DNA from: Haemonchus contortus
Taxonomy: Eukaryota; Nematoda; Chromadorea; Rhabditida; Trichostrongylidae
NCBI GenBank assembly: GCA_000469685.2
Contig: LS997565.1
Location: 9,492,505 to 9,556,504 of the forward strand
DNA: 64,000 nt
Direction of reading: 5' to 3'
Shown here: positions 26,761-40,804 of the stretch, piece after piece
Layout: every line of letters begins with the position of its first letter
How positions within the stretch are numbered: position 1 is the first letter of the stretch
Made by a program: the position numbers and the translations under genes
The notes under the pieces: generated by a model
The model's input: only the letters and a program-made list of their open reading frames with translations
Databases searched by the model: none
Told to the model about the DNA's origin: nothing

Positions 26761-29039
26761 CAAACCCTCTCAAAGAACCAATAAATTCATCCAATCATAG
26801 AGGGTCCTTCAATTTTTCGTCGAAAATTTGTCGCTGGGACACCGCCGTCGAAAAGGACATAATTGTTTGAATCATCGGGGTATTACCTTTTTAAGAAGGC
26901 GGTCGTTGAGGTGACAGAAAAAATCACGCCTTGCGCCGTTTCGGATGGCGGAGAAGAGGCGATTTCCCCGGTCGAGTCGACAATTGACTTCGTAACGACC
27001 TACTCGAATTTAGGCGCCGATTACGTCATCAACCTCATTGTCGTCCTCGTGAATTTTCACCCTCGCCCGACTTTCGGAAGAACTGGAGCACAAATACACG
27101 CCGTCAATGCAACACTGTCAACGAGACGATCGCGGGCCAACATTGAACCGAGTGGACTTTCAAAGGAAATAGATGGTTCAGTGGCGATATAAGCAAGGAG
27201 AAATGTTGGAAAAAGAAAAATGTGTTCCGTTGAAAAGTGGTGATAGGCATGGTCTATCTATGCAGGGGCTCGATAGAAAAACAGTCTGCTGGTCCCGGAA
27301 CCACTCTTCTTACCCAGCTTGGGCCTAAGAAGATCAAAGTGTGAAGTGGGAGCTGGAGAACTTTCGAGCAAAAAATGTCATCTCTCTCCAAAAAGCTTTT
27401 TCTTCATATACGAATGACCAAATTCGGTGAGTCTCTTTGCTAGAACGCTCGCAGGTTCCTCTACCCTAACTCTATAATTATGTGTCTCACACACTGAAAC
27501 ATATCAAAGTGATGAACCCATAAATTGATGAAAAAAAGGAATTTCATCTTCACCAACCAACAACACCATTTGGAGGGCAACGAAAAAGCGAAAAAGTGTT
27601 TGGCTCATAACAAATAAACAGATAAACAGGCATTTCTTTGCCAGCTTGTAGTGACCCAAAGGTATTCATACAGCATGGCGGCGCTGCAGCAAGTATTCAT
27701 AAAGATCGACTTCCAGGACAATCTAAAGAACGATTCGAACGATTCGAGGAGAAATTTTAGAGCAGTGCGCTCCCACATCTCTCAAAACCTCCTTACTCGA
27801 GGATCAATGGTGTGCATAGGGGGCACAAAGGAACGACTGCCATAAAGTAAGGGTAACCGGAAAGTTGCCGACATGGATGTCTTGACGATTTTCCGGAATC
27901 GTAGATTACGCGCTTAGAAGAGAGCTTACAAAGTCAAGTCAAGTTCTTGTATGAAGTGAAAAGGGCAGATTTTCAAAGTGCACCCTAACCTTCAAAAAAA
28001 CGCAGTCAGGCAGTAAGGACAGGACGCATGAGGTTGAACGTTTGGGAAACCTGACTCTATTTGAGCTACTGTTACGAGGCTGAGTTATGGCGGATGGACT
28101 AGTTAGTCTCGTTGGAAACCAGTAGGGATAAAAACGCGGTAGAACCTACCTTTGCAAGGAAACGAGGAAAAAGTGATGCGTAAGCCTGCAATGAGCTATG
28201 CAAGGAACGTGACAAAGAATTCCAAAAACGATTGAAAGCTCGCAATGGCTGTATAGAAACGTCCAGAAGACACTCGGAAACTAGCATGAGGTTTGGAAAA
28301 TGAGATCAAGGTAGGGCTCCATAGACAAAACCAAAACATCGTTCGAATTTCAAGCAGTGACGCGCCTTTCACCACTGCTCTATGCAAAACCACGACAGGA
28401 ATGGTAGAAGCTGGATAAGAGATTGTTGAAAATTTATAAAAAAATTGAAAAACTCCATAGAAAATCGGAAATTTTCGGTATAAGCGAGTGGAGGCCAACT
28501 CAACCCAGAAACGCCCACCCACTTGAGCCCATTGCTATGCCCACCCCAATGAGAATTGGACAGGTTGACAGGTCAGACTACAATTCAGGACTATTTGATT
28601 GTTTGCGATCCCTATTATTTGATATAGCCGAATAAAATTCTTCTCGTTGAGATTTCTTACCAATTGACCCAGATACGAATTAAACTAGGCTGATCTTTTT
28701 TGTAAAAATAACGACAAAGGGAAGTAGTAGCAATTTGCAAGTAGATGCCCATTGAACTTTATATTGCAGTCAACTGGTTGCGCAGTAGTTGAGCGAATTG
28801 ATGGAAATAATTCATTCGGAGGCGGAGATTCGGAGGCGTGGCTTCTACTTGGACAGGGATAATTGCCTCGTTTATAGAGCCAACCCAACTTTTCGGTTGC
28901 TGAGGCATTAGAGATCCAAATGAAGGGATATTTGCATTTCCAGATGAAGGGAAACCGCGAATTCTTTTGTTGATCAATCTCTTTACTGGTATACGCCCTG
29001 CATTCGGCATCCGTTCAGGAGTGCTTTTTCAGAATTCAG

Positions 29040-29150
29040 AATCTGGATGCGTAAATGCCCTATTGAACAACCTCAGGTGGCCAGCTGATGTATAAGTCAG
29101 TGCCCTTATCTTCCTAGAACAGAACGGTACCAGTTTAGCAAAATCAGAAG
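29040..29150 (-). mobile_element. SINE fragment
   Basis: On the minus strand it shares the SINE body (ACTTATACATCAGCTGGCCA and the preceding GGAAGATAAGGGC block) with the other copies. The head with the promoter boxes is not evident. Confidence 0.5.
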
Positions 29151-30762
29151 GAGTTGAATTTTGGTTGGCTTGGGTGGTAAGAGTCCAGGATCTGTTTCCC
29201 CAAATTATGCATGTTCTGGTGGGCCGCTTGCAACTGCGTCACCTCTGCCCTTTCCCATACGATTCTCCATTTCATGGAGAAATCCCCGATCTTCGAACGA
29301 CGTGTCCTTCGTCCATCAAACCAGCCTCCTTGTGATAGCCACTACATCGTTAACTGCCTCACCTGGGTAAACAGTAGCGAAGGCAAAGGATTTTGCATCA
29401 ACCTTTTGGTACACTTTCTTAATGACGGCCTATTCAGATCGTATGTAGTTTGTGGACTCATATACGACTAGCACTAGGATCAGTTTGCCATTTTGGTAGT
29501 ACCGGTCGTATCGTGTCATGCGTGTAACCCCATGGTCCAAATCATTGATGGTCCTGTTCTTGGTAGGAATAAATATGAAATTTGACTCATATAAATATTA
29601 TACTAGATAGTGTATGTAGAAATAGTGGCGCCACTTGGCATTGCCCCATTTCCGCCGCCGACGTTTTTCAAACTGTTTGGATGACTTTCGATAGCTGGGC
29701 TAATGTACTACATCAGCCAACAAAACGAGGGATACCACACGGCACTTCCTGATTGGCCCTCAACAAAACCCTGTACTTTGGATATATGTGCGACCTGGAT
29801 CTTCTTGCTCCACCCTGTGCTTCGGCCTTGTCCGCTGATATCTAGCCCTGGCTTGTTTATCTTGGTCCGGGAGCAGTAACCTGCTTGAAATGTTGGTCTA
29901 TAGCTTCTTGAAGTTATCTCTTAACTTCTGATGATCTTCGAACCGCTTTTTGCCAGCTGCAACGGGCCGCGAGCATCAAAATAACAACAAAACGTCAGCT
30001 TTCCGTAGCCCTTGAATTACATGACTCGAAAAGAGTGAGCTCTTGACAACCTAGACGACTAGCCTAATTAAAATAACCGTAGCGGAACCTTCCGAGCTTC
30101 CACAGCTGGAGGTCTTCTATGAAATTGGGAAGCGTGGAAAGGTTAGAACAGTCAAAGGTCAGGCCGGATAAAAAGCAGAAAGGGATGCAGTTATTGAAGA
30201 TATCTACCTAGTCCACAGTAAGTCCGAGCGTTGCGTTGGATTCACTTTCAAAGCGAAAATAGACATCTTTTCAGTACTCCTTCACAGAGAATCATTCCAA
30301 ACGTTGGATTGGAACTAGTTGAATTTCAAGTGCAAGAGTAGGCTTTTGTTCAGTAACTCCTAGCAGCAAGCCATGGGAAGATGCGGAATAGACGATTAGC
30401 CATATAAGACGGCCTTTTGTGGGGGAAGCATCAGCTAAAAGGATTACCCCAAAGCTCATTGGGGTTCATCAATAAAGTCGTTTCGGCTGAAACAAGGGCT
30501 CACGATGAGGAAACGAGCAGCGGGAGATTCGTCGAAAAACCGCCCCATTTCTAACTCTCAATCTCGGACACAAGTGGCACAGAGCAAGGCCATTGGACAA
30601 CCATCACTCTGAAGAATACAGTGATAGAAAGGGTAATGGAATTCCACGGACACACTACATGATTTTCGAAAAGGATGTTCTTTACGACTCTTTCTGTATG
30701 CGCCATGAACACTCATTCCTTTGTAACCGTTTGTGTTGTATGGCACACCCTTTGGTGTAACA

Positions 30763-30783
30763 AATAGATAAATAAATAAATAA
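30763..30783. repeat. (ATAA)n tetranucleotide tract
   Basis: GATAAATAAATAAATAAAC follows a stretch without clear coding potential. Such tracts often mark the 3' end of RTE-type retroposons, but no reverse transcriptase was seen upstream. Confidence 0.5.
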
Positions 30784-33700
30784 ACTGTTCACTCAAGCAA
30801 AGCTCTACTGAATGGATTCAAACCAAACTCAATGTATAGCCCCAGATGTTGAAAGCTCCCCGGGAGTAAGTTCGAGTTCCCACTTTTTCATTCCTCCCGA
30901 CTTTTCCTGAGTGTTTCCCTGAACTTTCCTTTCTTGAAAATTCTCCTCCCTCTCGGGAATCAGCGACCGTTCTTACTCGAGTGGTGATAACCTTCATCTA
31001 ACGTTCCGATTTGCAAGTTCTAAGGGACTCCTGTATATCCTAGCTTCACTCCACCCACAAGGCCATCTGAAGATTTCCCATTCACCACTTCTATCATCCT
31101 AAGTCCGATATGGGTCAAAAACGGAATTCTCCCTCGGGTTCAGTTTATGGAGCCAACGACCATCGGCAAGATCTAGTCGGGCCATTTTATTAGGTAGTTT
31201 TGTTATAAAATGGATCAATAAAGTCGCCAGTCGTGCAAGACTGGAAAAGATTGAGAGCCCATGAATATGAACTGGAAGAATTGATGGCTATCCAAATCAT
31301 AACTGGGGTGCATTCAATCGTAAGGGAAGGGAGCTGAATATTGGTTTCTCTGACAGCTCTCAGGGTAACGGGGTAAGAGTTCAAAGAGCGAAAGAACACG
31401 TCGACAGCGAGCCTAACGTCATTTCTCAACGAATTCTTCCCTATGGGAGCGATTTAGCACAAAGCCAAAGTTGCAGATCCGGATGTATGAAGCCTGATTA
31501 ATGACTTGGCCAGATGACTCTGGTTATCCTAGCGGATTGATGGCTCTAGAGAAGCATGAAATCACCAGAATAGCAGCATAAATTTTATTGATGTTCCGTT
31601 TCTGAATATAATAATTTGAGAATAGAGTGGGTTCCCACGGAGCCTTTCGACTCGCGTAACTCAGCAAGGAGATAATCCGATAGGGTTGAGTTGCAATCAT
31701 GGTCGTAGGGTCATACTAACTACTTTTAAGTATTTCTATTCATGGCCATGGTCCTGGATTTGCGGTTACGGCCACTGCAATGCAGCTATAATCCCCAAAA
31801 CAAACAAGCTCGATAAGTCGCTTTGTACTCATAATCACTCAAGGTCACTTTGGCCTCTTACTAGTGAAATCCACCAATTTCTGGATGTTTTCTAAATTTA
31901 GATATTCCTAACAGAGAATTAGTGATTGCTTATAACTTCACGATGTCACTTCCCACTTCCTCTCGAGATCCAAGCTCTCCCATTTGAGTTTCTCCCGAGA
32001 TTCTTATCTGAGTGAACAGCCACTGATGCAGGACGGTTGATCTGTTGAATAAAAATCTGCACTTTTTACGAACCAGTTCGCATTTGAGATTACCTTAGGA
32101 AAATAACGACTGCAGTGGGAATGTAGGAGTCAGAGGCGTCCTGACTATGGGCAAGAGGTCCGTGGAAGCGCATGTAATTGGGAAACAAGTGGGGAATCTT
32201 TCGTCCCTTTCCAGTCGCTTCTGAGAAGACTGAGACAGTTCTTTCTGTTACTGTGTTGGTCTGAATTCAACCACCCACAGTCTTTCGAACTAGCGACTAT
32301 TAATGGAAGCCTCACGTTGAGGGCGACCTCCACGAAGTAGGTATTAGTGGGAAAAAGGCTTGGAAAGTGAACAAAAGTTCCTGCCACAATTCGGGGCTGT
32401 AAAATCGGTCCAGGACTTGCTGAAGAACGCTGGACTCAACACAAAAGTAAGCTCTACAATATAAGCTCTTGTGGGAGGGAGGTCAGTTTATACCATAGTC
32501 ATTCCATAGTTCCAGGTGGCACTAGAATTGGTGGCGTACCTTGAAAGCGACCGGAACAAAATTTGGCTGGTTCTGGGTCGCAAATTAGGGTTTCAATATC
32601 CCGGACGGGTGACGGATCCATTCCTTCGTGTAACGCCTTCAGACCTATTCAGAAGTGATCTCTCAGGGAATCAGCCAGATCAATCCTAAATGCGACTCGT
32701 CCCGCCCAGTCCATTGGTCGTCGCTGCAACAAGATCAGATCCGTTCTTTGGGTAAACATTGGACATGCGCGATTAGCCGCGAAAGAGTACGCAAATACAC
32801 AATGTACGATCAGCACACGCATAGCAGATGGCGTCGTCATCGTCGTCGTTGTCGTAGGAGCCGTCTAAAAGAAGGACTGTGTCAACAGTGCGCCGTTGAA
32901 ACTCGTATGGCCATTTGCGGTCACCATAGCTGTGTCGATGACAATAGCGCTTTTAGAGACCCGTGTGCAGCCGTGATGTGATGGCGTCTATTGAGCGAAA
33001 TATGTGCACACATTGACTTCAATAGGATACTGTGTATATTGGTTGGCTCGAGAACTTATTCCCCACTATTGAGGTCACACATCTTTCAGGGAATTTGTGG
33101 CATAGGGGTTGAGAGTTCCCTTCCTGTAGAGTAGGAAGTAAGGGTCAAGAAGTAGTTAGATGTGATTCGCCATGCATCTCATTTTATAGAAAGAAGCTGT
33201 TGGCATGGGAAGGTAGGCATTTTCCACATAAACGTTGCCTTGTAAGCTCAAATAGAAAGATTGTTGGGTCCCGAAATGAAGGACTGCCTGAATTTGGTGT
33301 TTAAAAGAGGCATTTCCTGGATGAACCTTGCTTGAAAAGATGTTTGAAGACTCTGAGGCTTGAATGAGCTCTGTTAATGCACAACCTTAGGGCTCAGCTC
33401 CTGAGTTGTGAACTCCGGTACAGAGCAAAATCTTCTCAAATGGGAGAGATTGACCCCGGTTTTGTCCCAGGAGCCAATCTAGAGTAGTACTGATGCAGTC
33501 ATTGAAAGGACGTGCTGTACAGTTCGTGATCCGGAATAATGGAGTGCGCATTTCCCTAACACATCCATAACTGGTAAACGTCAATCACGTTGATTACTAT
33601 ACCGTAATTACGCCGTCAAATACACAGTAGGCGTAAAGGTAATTGCAGCGTATTCGGCTGTGTTTGGACGGTCGGTTTGTTTGGGTTTAACGATCACCAT

Positions 33701-34844
33701 AATGGGTGGCAAAGCAAGGTAATCTGGTAACAAATGTGGGAGAACAAGGATCGCATAATATTACACCTCAACTAGAACCTGGGTTAAGGATGTTATGAAA
33801 AACCGCCACTCACCTTCGCCCTCTTACCTATTCCCCATCAGTCCCCTTCCCTTTCCTCCCCCACCTCTCTTCCGGCATCATTTTTTTTTCTCGAAGATTT
33901 CTCCAAAATATGAATGGAGACCAGCTGCAATTTGGGAGAAAGAGCTAAAGGGCAGGAGTTCAGTCAATTAGAGAAAACTCGTCAACTCCACCATTGAACT
34001 ATGATTGTTTTGATTGAGACAGCAGATTGAGGGGCATTTCTTCGGGCTGATGTGGGACTTTTTTTTTTGATGCAGCAATCACTAGAAAAGGTTCTCTCCA
34101 TTTCTGTTGGAATTGGCTTCGTTTCTTCGCGGAGGTCTGAATGGAATAGAAAACAAGTGCACCCTACTTAGTACAAGTAATTGACTCCCATGAGGTCTGC
34201 CCTACTGCAATTGCAAACACTACAACTCGGACTCTTTGACTCAATGAAAGGGGACCGGAGATAAAGCCTGAGCCTTTCACAATATGGAAAAGAGTAGTCG
34301 TTTTTGGTGCTGACCGACTCTTCAGTGAAGAAAAAACTCACCTTTCCTAAACAGCATAAAGGTGGTGATCAACTCAATAATTATCTTACGAAAACTAGCC
34401 GGTATACAAGAGCCTCTTGCCCTACCCAAAAAGTATAGTAAATGGCCTTGACGACCTTTGAAGCAGATTTAGTAACATGGTCGGTGAGTAGTGGGCGCCA
34501 CTTGGCGCTACATACACACTCCATATGTCATTTGAAAATTTCGTGAAAATCACGAGTCATGAATCGGGAATATGGATCGGATGCAGAAAAATATCACAGA
34601 AGTTCTACATTATGTATAGTAGGCTAAAGTTGGGAATCAAGGACTCAAACCCTCACTTATACTTTGATGAATTGAGTGGGTAAGTAGGCATGCCCATAGC
34701 ATTTGACTTGATCAGACAAAAGAAATTGGAAAAATGACCGATAAAAGATGGTGTTTGAAAAAAAACAGTATGATAAATAATAATAGGTTCAGAGTTTTAA
34801 TATCAGTCAAAATGCGCCGCTGTAGAAGCCTTGGTTGGATGCTT

Positions 34845-35045
34845 GAGCCTGCTTGGCGCTTGGGATACGCTCGACATTCAATTTCCATTCAGAATCGCAG
34901 TGGCGTATCGAGCTCCTTGATGGGTCTGGTACCGATTGACCGACCCCTAAGGGGGATGGCTCGGTTGGCTTAGACGAGTAACGATTCTGGACTTGATCCA
35001 CGGATCGTGTATGCGTTACAGTGCGCCACTTCCTAATGCACTGCA
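34845..35045 (-). mobile_element. tRNA-derived SINE, copy 5
   Basis: On the minus strand it reads AGGAAGTGGCGCACTGTAAC, a degraded B-box region, then TCTAAGCCAACCGAGCC and GGTCAATCGGTACCAGACCC. It matches the family order. Confidence 0.6.
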
Positions 35046-38000
35046 TCGTCCGAAACAAACAAATCAACAAAACAAAATTGGAGCCTACAATAGCAGAGTG
35101 ATTCCCAAAAATGTTCTCCGGGTCTCTTTGTAATAGAAACCTAACACTTTCAAGTACGACTTGGAGGTAATGTAAGAGAGAGACATATAGTTATTTTACC
35201 GTAAACCTTTGAAATATCATTAGAGTCGATCAACTAGATGAATGAGCCGGCAAGTGTCTCAAAAGCAAGGCTCTCACAACATTTTTTGTCGAAGTCGACA
35301 GTAAAGCCGACAGGAACAGGTAAAAGTAGAACGAAATCGGTCAGTGGAGCAACGGAGCGATAATAGGGCAGGCGGAGAAAGAGGACAGAAATAAATGGTC
35401 TAGACATCCGTCTTTATTCGGACGTCATTTTGCCGCGCACCACATTTGGCTCTGTCGTGAAAGTTCATTTGGCGGTCTCAAAAGTCGGTCTAAAAGGGTC
35501 TAGCCCTTTGGTGGTACCGGAGATGATCCAAGATGACCAAGTCCTGGGCAGGATAAGGACTAAGTTCTCGAAAAGTTCATCCGAAGGTTAGCCGTAGTAG
35601 TCCTATTCATAGTGAAGTTTACCTTTTTAGGCAGTTGGACTGAACCAGAAAATCCTTCTGAACGAGTGGGAGCGAGAGATAAAGGTAGTGAAGCTGGCAC
35701 GAAAGGGGAAATAGGAGCTATCTCCAGAACAGTCCCTAGAGAGACATCACTAGGCTGCGCAAAAGCAAGAGGGTGATAGAGCCGCGAGCCACATTCATCA
35801 CTAGGCAATCTAAGAACCAGAGACTCGTGGAGATGCCAATCACATTTCAGGGTCATATGAATCGAGATAAAGGTTTCGACAAAGTATAAAAACCGAGGAA
35901 GGTCAGTCCTCTGACAGTCTTTCAAACCTGTCCATAGTCCGCAGTGAAGTACTAGATGGATGGCAGTGGAGAGGGCCCGCGTTCGGTCTATTTTAGAAAG
36001 AAAGTGCATTTATTCATCGGGTAAGTTCCAGAGTGGTATAAGTGGCATCGAAAAGTGGAGGAGCAAATCATTCAACCGTCTCTTCTTTTCCCCGACGCCC
36101 ATGAATACACAGAGGTTGTAAAAATAAAAGTGTGCATTTCGAAAATGGAACTTGTGGAAGGTGAAAGGGCGTATGTTGCACTCCCTTACTGTCCTAGTCA
36201 TACCTTCGCAGGAGTGGATTCCCACGCAACAATCTTGACCCCTCAGGGAACGCTCATAGGGCCCAAGCAATGGGAAATTTTCGACATTTCGAAAGACTGT
36301 GAATGCGAACTCCAGCTGTGGCCTTCCCACCATCGCGACCATGCCCCTAAATGTGAGCAGACGGCTAGGTAGCGGTAAGATGAGTGAGTGAGTGACGGTC
36401 CATACGAGATGATCAGGGTGAGGCAATGAGGCCAATCCGTTTCGTACTATTTAATGCTCGCATTCGGCGAGGTCAAGAGAGCAATCCCCATCCGTCCATT
36501 GACACCCGACTTGTGACTTTCAGAGAATTTTAATAGTGTCCGTTCATGTGGATTTTGGCAAAACGACGGACTGGCTAGGCTTTCGATATGCCCGAAGCTC
36601 TCTATTTCTGTTTGAAGCCATTTTTCGTCTTTGTAAACCATACTTGGGGTCAAAACTAGTTAAGGCTGACGCACTACATAAACGTCGGTTTCTTATACCC
36701 CCTCCGAGAAAAAAGCCTTTGTCGGCGTGGAGTTGAAACTGGATCCCGAATTTGAAGTATGGACAAGCATGCAGTAGCGACCCACTTTAAGCTGACCCAC
36801 TCGTTCTTTGAGAAGCTCATATTACGAAGCATTAGGGCTGAGAAAATTACCATCTATATATTTTTAATGTGGGCAGGCATTAGTTCATGGGTATATTTAG
36901 CCAAGTTTGGGAGACAGGAAACCATAAAAGGATGGAGCGCAAACTACCAACAACACTGGGAGCGATCCTCTGTGTGAAAGTGTAGATACAAAACTACTGG
37001 CTACCTTACCACGAGGCATTGGAGGTCTGTCTATCTGCTCTGTGGAGCGTCAAGTTTGAGACAGCGCACACCAGTTAGTCCGTCCTCAGTGAAAACAGGT
37101 ATCCAGATATTTGGAGTCCCCTATTGTTCACCTGCCACACCTGCCCATAAACCTATTCGCTAGCCATTATCGGTAATGTATTTACTCGAACGAGATTATT
37201 GCAATGACCAAGCAGTTCCGCTCCGCTCTACAGAACCCGAATCTGCTCCCGTCACTAAGTCAACGTCAATCAGCCCCCCCCCCCCAACTTACCAGTACTG
37301 GGTTTCCGAAACGGAAACCCCCACAGCTGACCGACATCTGGGATATCTTCTAAGATCATTGTGGAGACCAGATAGGTGTTCATATGCCTCTGCAACTCTT
37401 GCTGAAGGTAGAGTCAGTCTGGATTCCATCGGAAAGTCATAGCATCAATAGGAATAAGGAAATGCATGGAAAAGGAACATTCAGTAGGATTTCCTAGACA
37501 TTGGCCTATTTGGACCGATTGGATCCGGGTATCTGATTGGTAGATAATGGAGGAGAAATTCTATTGTAGTCGTAGAATACGTTGGCCCGTTTATATGGCT
37601 GTAATACGAGAAACATGTGCACCATTAAATTGATGTAATTTATGATGACAGCGGCATTGTGGTCCGATGAACGAGCAGACGAATAAACAGCACTTCCTGT
37701 TTAGACGTCGGCTTTTGTGTGTGTTTGACTGTCGTCGAAGGAAGGATGATCCGTGTTGGGATCGTAAATGGGGTCAATAAGGGCCAAGATATAGCGTTTC
37801 CTAGCACTCATTGACCTCATAGCTTTTGATTGAGTGTCGGTCGAGTATTTGAAAGAAAAAACAAGCGAATATTTCGAATACTTGATTCGCTCGGAGACTT
37901 AAGTATTCGACAATGGCCCTGAAAAAAGGAATCCCGAGAGCAAAGAGAACGAGGGTGAAATGATGGACGGGAGAAAGAACATCGAAAATTTAAAGGATAA

Positions 38001-40392
38001 ATATGGATCACAGTTTGAAAAAAAAGGAATCAGATCAATTTTTCATAATTCCAGGTGTACGCCATGCTATTGTGTCCGATTCGCGATCGTAGTAGTATTC
38101 ACATGACCATTAATTTGCAATGCCTGTAGCTTACAGTTAGTCATGAAACTACAACGTATCCATTAACAAAAGTCATTTTTGCTCCTTACAGAGCTGCGCC
38201 ACGCATTTACCTCCCATTTTGTGAATCCTTCTTATTTCCTCAAATACATTTCGAGACTGTTGATCACGAGAGGTATGTATTGCCCATAACGCATAAAACA
38301 CAGAACATGAAAGCAAAAAAGCATAACAATTGTTTCGAAAGGCGGAATGCATCCTAGTTCCGGCCAAAATCGAAGAAGCATTTGAATTTCTAGTGAGTTT
38401 CAAAGAATCAAAAGAGGCAGCCTAGGGAAAGGAGCCGGAACAGGACAATGGACTCATTGGAAGTGGTCAAGTAAGCATTTTTGGGAAGTTCATAAAGATC
38501 AAGAAGAAAGTGTTAGTTCTCTGAGCTTAAAAACTGGATCATTACAGCAACCCTAGAGTTAGGCGAATTCCTGTTTGCATTGGTCTCGAAGGTAGATACA
38601 ATACAGTCCGCGTACTACGGTCCGATACGAATAAGGAGAGCTGAATGGAAAGCGAGATGAGAAAGAAGAAAAATCTACAGAGAGTCGTGACAGACACCTT
38701 TGAAAAGGTGTTAGAAAGGCGTTCCTTTTAAAAGTGGCTAGAACCTCTGGGGAGAAACGCGAGCTCAGGGCTCGATTCCTCAGCACTGAGCTCGGGATCG
38801 GAGTCAGTCTCTGTCACAAAGAGATCCAATAATACTCCGTTTATGGCAATCGTTTCCACGGTATTCCTTTCATGTCAAGCACTTCGAGAAGATTCATAAC
38901 AGACAGTCTGCCCTATCGGTTTAGTATTGCACATTTCACTAATGCAGTGTGAAGGGTTCAGACCTAAAGAACTCGACGAGAAAACAGGGAGACTCAAGTT
39001 CATGTCAGCTCCCCACAGCAAGGGGGCGTTAAAGGACGTTTATACGACCCTGAGTCCCAATAGTTCCTCATCGACTGGCCCGGGGTTCATGGGGATTAAC
39101 CAACCGATGGGGTTCAGCTGAATAAATGATTGAAGAGAAACTCGAGTAAAATCAATAGAAAGGGAATTGAATGAACCACTTTTGGTAAGGTGAATACTGT
39201 AACATAGAAAAAGTGTATTTGCGAATCTAATTCAGATGTTACCAGGCGAACAACATTTGGAGAAACACGTTTAATGAGGTAAGGAGGTCAAGACGTTTTG
39301 GGAAACATCGCGCGAAAAGCCTAAGTGGATGGCTGATGGATATTCATGGAAAAAACGAATGCGACGCTTGGAATTCCTGTACTATTGAGAGCCATCACGA
39401 ACGTATGCGGATGAACAGAAGTGTGTTGGTGTACAGTAATGGGGAGGAACTTCAAGGTGTTAGTGGGCAGTTTGTCAGAAGGAGAGAAATTTCAATCGAG
39501 GCGACTGCAAGCCCTGGTTCAAACATCCTCTGTTCAAAATCCAGCGCGCCACCGAGCCTAAGTTCTTCACTTGTTACTTTTAACTCTCCTTTCAGAAAAT
39601 TGATATGAAATACCGATAGTTGGCTGGTTTTCTACAAAGTGCAAGGAAGAGGCTCTCACCCAATCCACGTTGAAAATGAATATGTTGAGTGGATCATTCC
39701 AAAAGGTCAATCGAAGAGCCTAATAAAATCATAGAAGGCACATTCGGGGTCGATCTAATGCAAAGAAAAACTTCTGAAAGTTAGTCAAGGCTTGGTGTAG
39801 GCCGTGCACAATCCCCTTGATAGGGATCGTTTGCGTTGGCGAAAGTACGTGCTATCAACGGAGAAGTTGATCAAAAGAAAGAGAAGCTGGAGAGTGGAAC
39901 AAGGATGAGGTCGCCCAGATCCTTTAAGCAGTTGAACTCAGTTATCTACCCTGGCGGAGATAGATACTGAGTATGTTCCTGGAATTTCGAGAGAGCAATA
40001 ACATCCATGAGCCACTAAGGAAATGTTGTACGCTTGGCTTAGAATTGGCAAAGTGAACAGCAGAATGTTGAGACTTCACGAAAGGAAACCAGTTCCCATA
40101 GACGTTCTCGGCTCAAGGATAATTGTCTGCAGGGTTCTTTCTTCTTTCTTGAAAAAAAAATCAGTGACAGTAGTTTGTAAGTCTTTACTCGCTCTTGAGG
40201 GAGGAACAAGTTTGCTTGCTAGTTCAAGCTTCTTCCTCGATATGAACAATAACCTGACTTGTCACCCAGTTCCAAGACAAATGCATTTGGGAGCTGTCGC
40301 TTTCAAATGGGTTTTCATCCTCATTGTAAAATATGGTAATCTGAGGATAAAGTGGGTTTTCACCCTCATTGTAACATATGGTAATATGCGGA

Positions 40393-40508
40393 TCTCACAA
40401 GGTTGGCGATTTATGGACAAAACTTCAGTCTCGGACGGGACTCGAACCCGTACTTGTCCTTTCCGGGGACCGTGCTCTTTTCCCTTACACTACCGAGACC
40501 CCGCTTGC
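40393..40508 (-). repeat. Left arm of a perfect 116-bp inverted repeat with tRNA-like core
   Basis: It is an exact reverse complement of 40648-40763. On the minus strand it contains the same 72-nt tRNA-like sequence (40499-40428). The arms are separated by 139 bp. Confidence 0.85.
40428..40499 (-). ncRNA. tRNA-like sequence (pseudo-tRNA or SINE head), left arm
   Basis: It is 72 nt long, with a 7-bp acceptor stem GTCTCGG/CCGAGAC, a T arm ACGGG-TTCGAGT-CCCGT with perfect stem, A-box TAGTGTAAGGG and perfect B-box GGTTCGAGTCC. The anticodon arm is poor: only four pairs flank the loop CCGGAAA and U33 is absent, so a working tRNA is doubtful. Pol III transcription is possible. Confidence 0.55.
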
Positions 40509-40525
40509 TAAACATCAAGTCAAAA

Positions 40526-40804
40526 CAAGTTATAACTAGTAAAGCTTACAGCTTAACGGTTCTGTGCTGATATTGGCCGACCGGCTCAACACGTTGTACG
40601 TGTGAGTGCTGATAAGCTATGGCATATAAGCCATTAAGAAGGCGAGGGCAAGCGGGGTCTCGGTAGTGTAAGGGAAAAGAGCACGGTCCCCGGAAAGGAC
40701 AAGTACGGGTTCGAGTCCCGTCCGAGACTGAAGTTTTGTCCATAAATCGCCAACCTTGTGAGACTTTCGCGACGCGTACTGCGGCGATATAACAGCAGTT
40801 AACC
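40526..40804 (+). mobile_element. Inserted tRNA-like retroposon flanked by 16-bp direct repeats
   Basis: The identical 16-mer AAACATCAAGTCAAAA lies at 40510-40525 and 40805-40820, the size of a retroposon target-site duplication. The enclosed segment of about 279 bp contains the right arm (40648-40763) with the tRNA-like sequence. It suggests that one copy inserted next to an older copy of the same family in opposite orientation. Confidence 0.55.
40657..40728 (+). ncRNA. tRNA-like sequence (pseudo-tRNA or SINE head), right arm
   Basis: It is the exact reverse complement of the left-arm copy, with intact A- and B-boxes, acceptor stem and T arm and a weak anticodon arm. It is related in outline, but not by close sequence, to the SINE family found elsewhere in the window. 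Confidence 0.55.

Larger units (their letters stand above)
26761..40391. other. Long gene-poor region with scattered repeat fragments
   Basis: I found no gene I would stand behind. Contents: a SINE fragment near 29040-29150, a 3'-end-like (ATAA)n tract at 30763-30783, GTC/GTT trinucleotide sequence at 32830-32860, a SINE at 34845-35045, a C12 run at about 37274-37285 followed by a small hairpin, and a 45-bp two-copy tandem repeat at 40309-40395. A minus-strand ORF at 32840-32649 begins with a signal-peptide-like MRVLIVHCVFAYSFA but has no other support. ORFs near 35560-36435 overlap on both strands and look accidental. Confidence 0.45.

Noticed and set aside
26863..27192. 109-codon plus-strand ORF
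   Set aside because: Slightly higher GC than its surroundings, but no motif, no splice partners and no recognised family; not enough to call a gene.
36010..36435. 141-codon minus ORF and overlapping 105-codon plus ORF
   Set aside because: Open on both strands over the same stretch, with no splice context, no family resemblance and no signal peptide.
40428..40728. Two functional tRNA genes
   Set aside because: Acceptor stem and T arm are good, but the anticodon stem has only four pairs, U33 is missing and the nominal GGA anticodon would need a long variable arm. Called tRNA-like instead.
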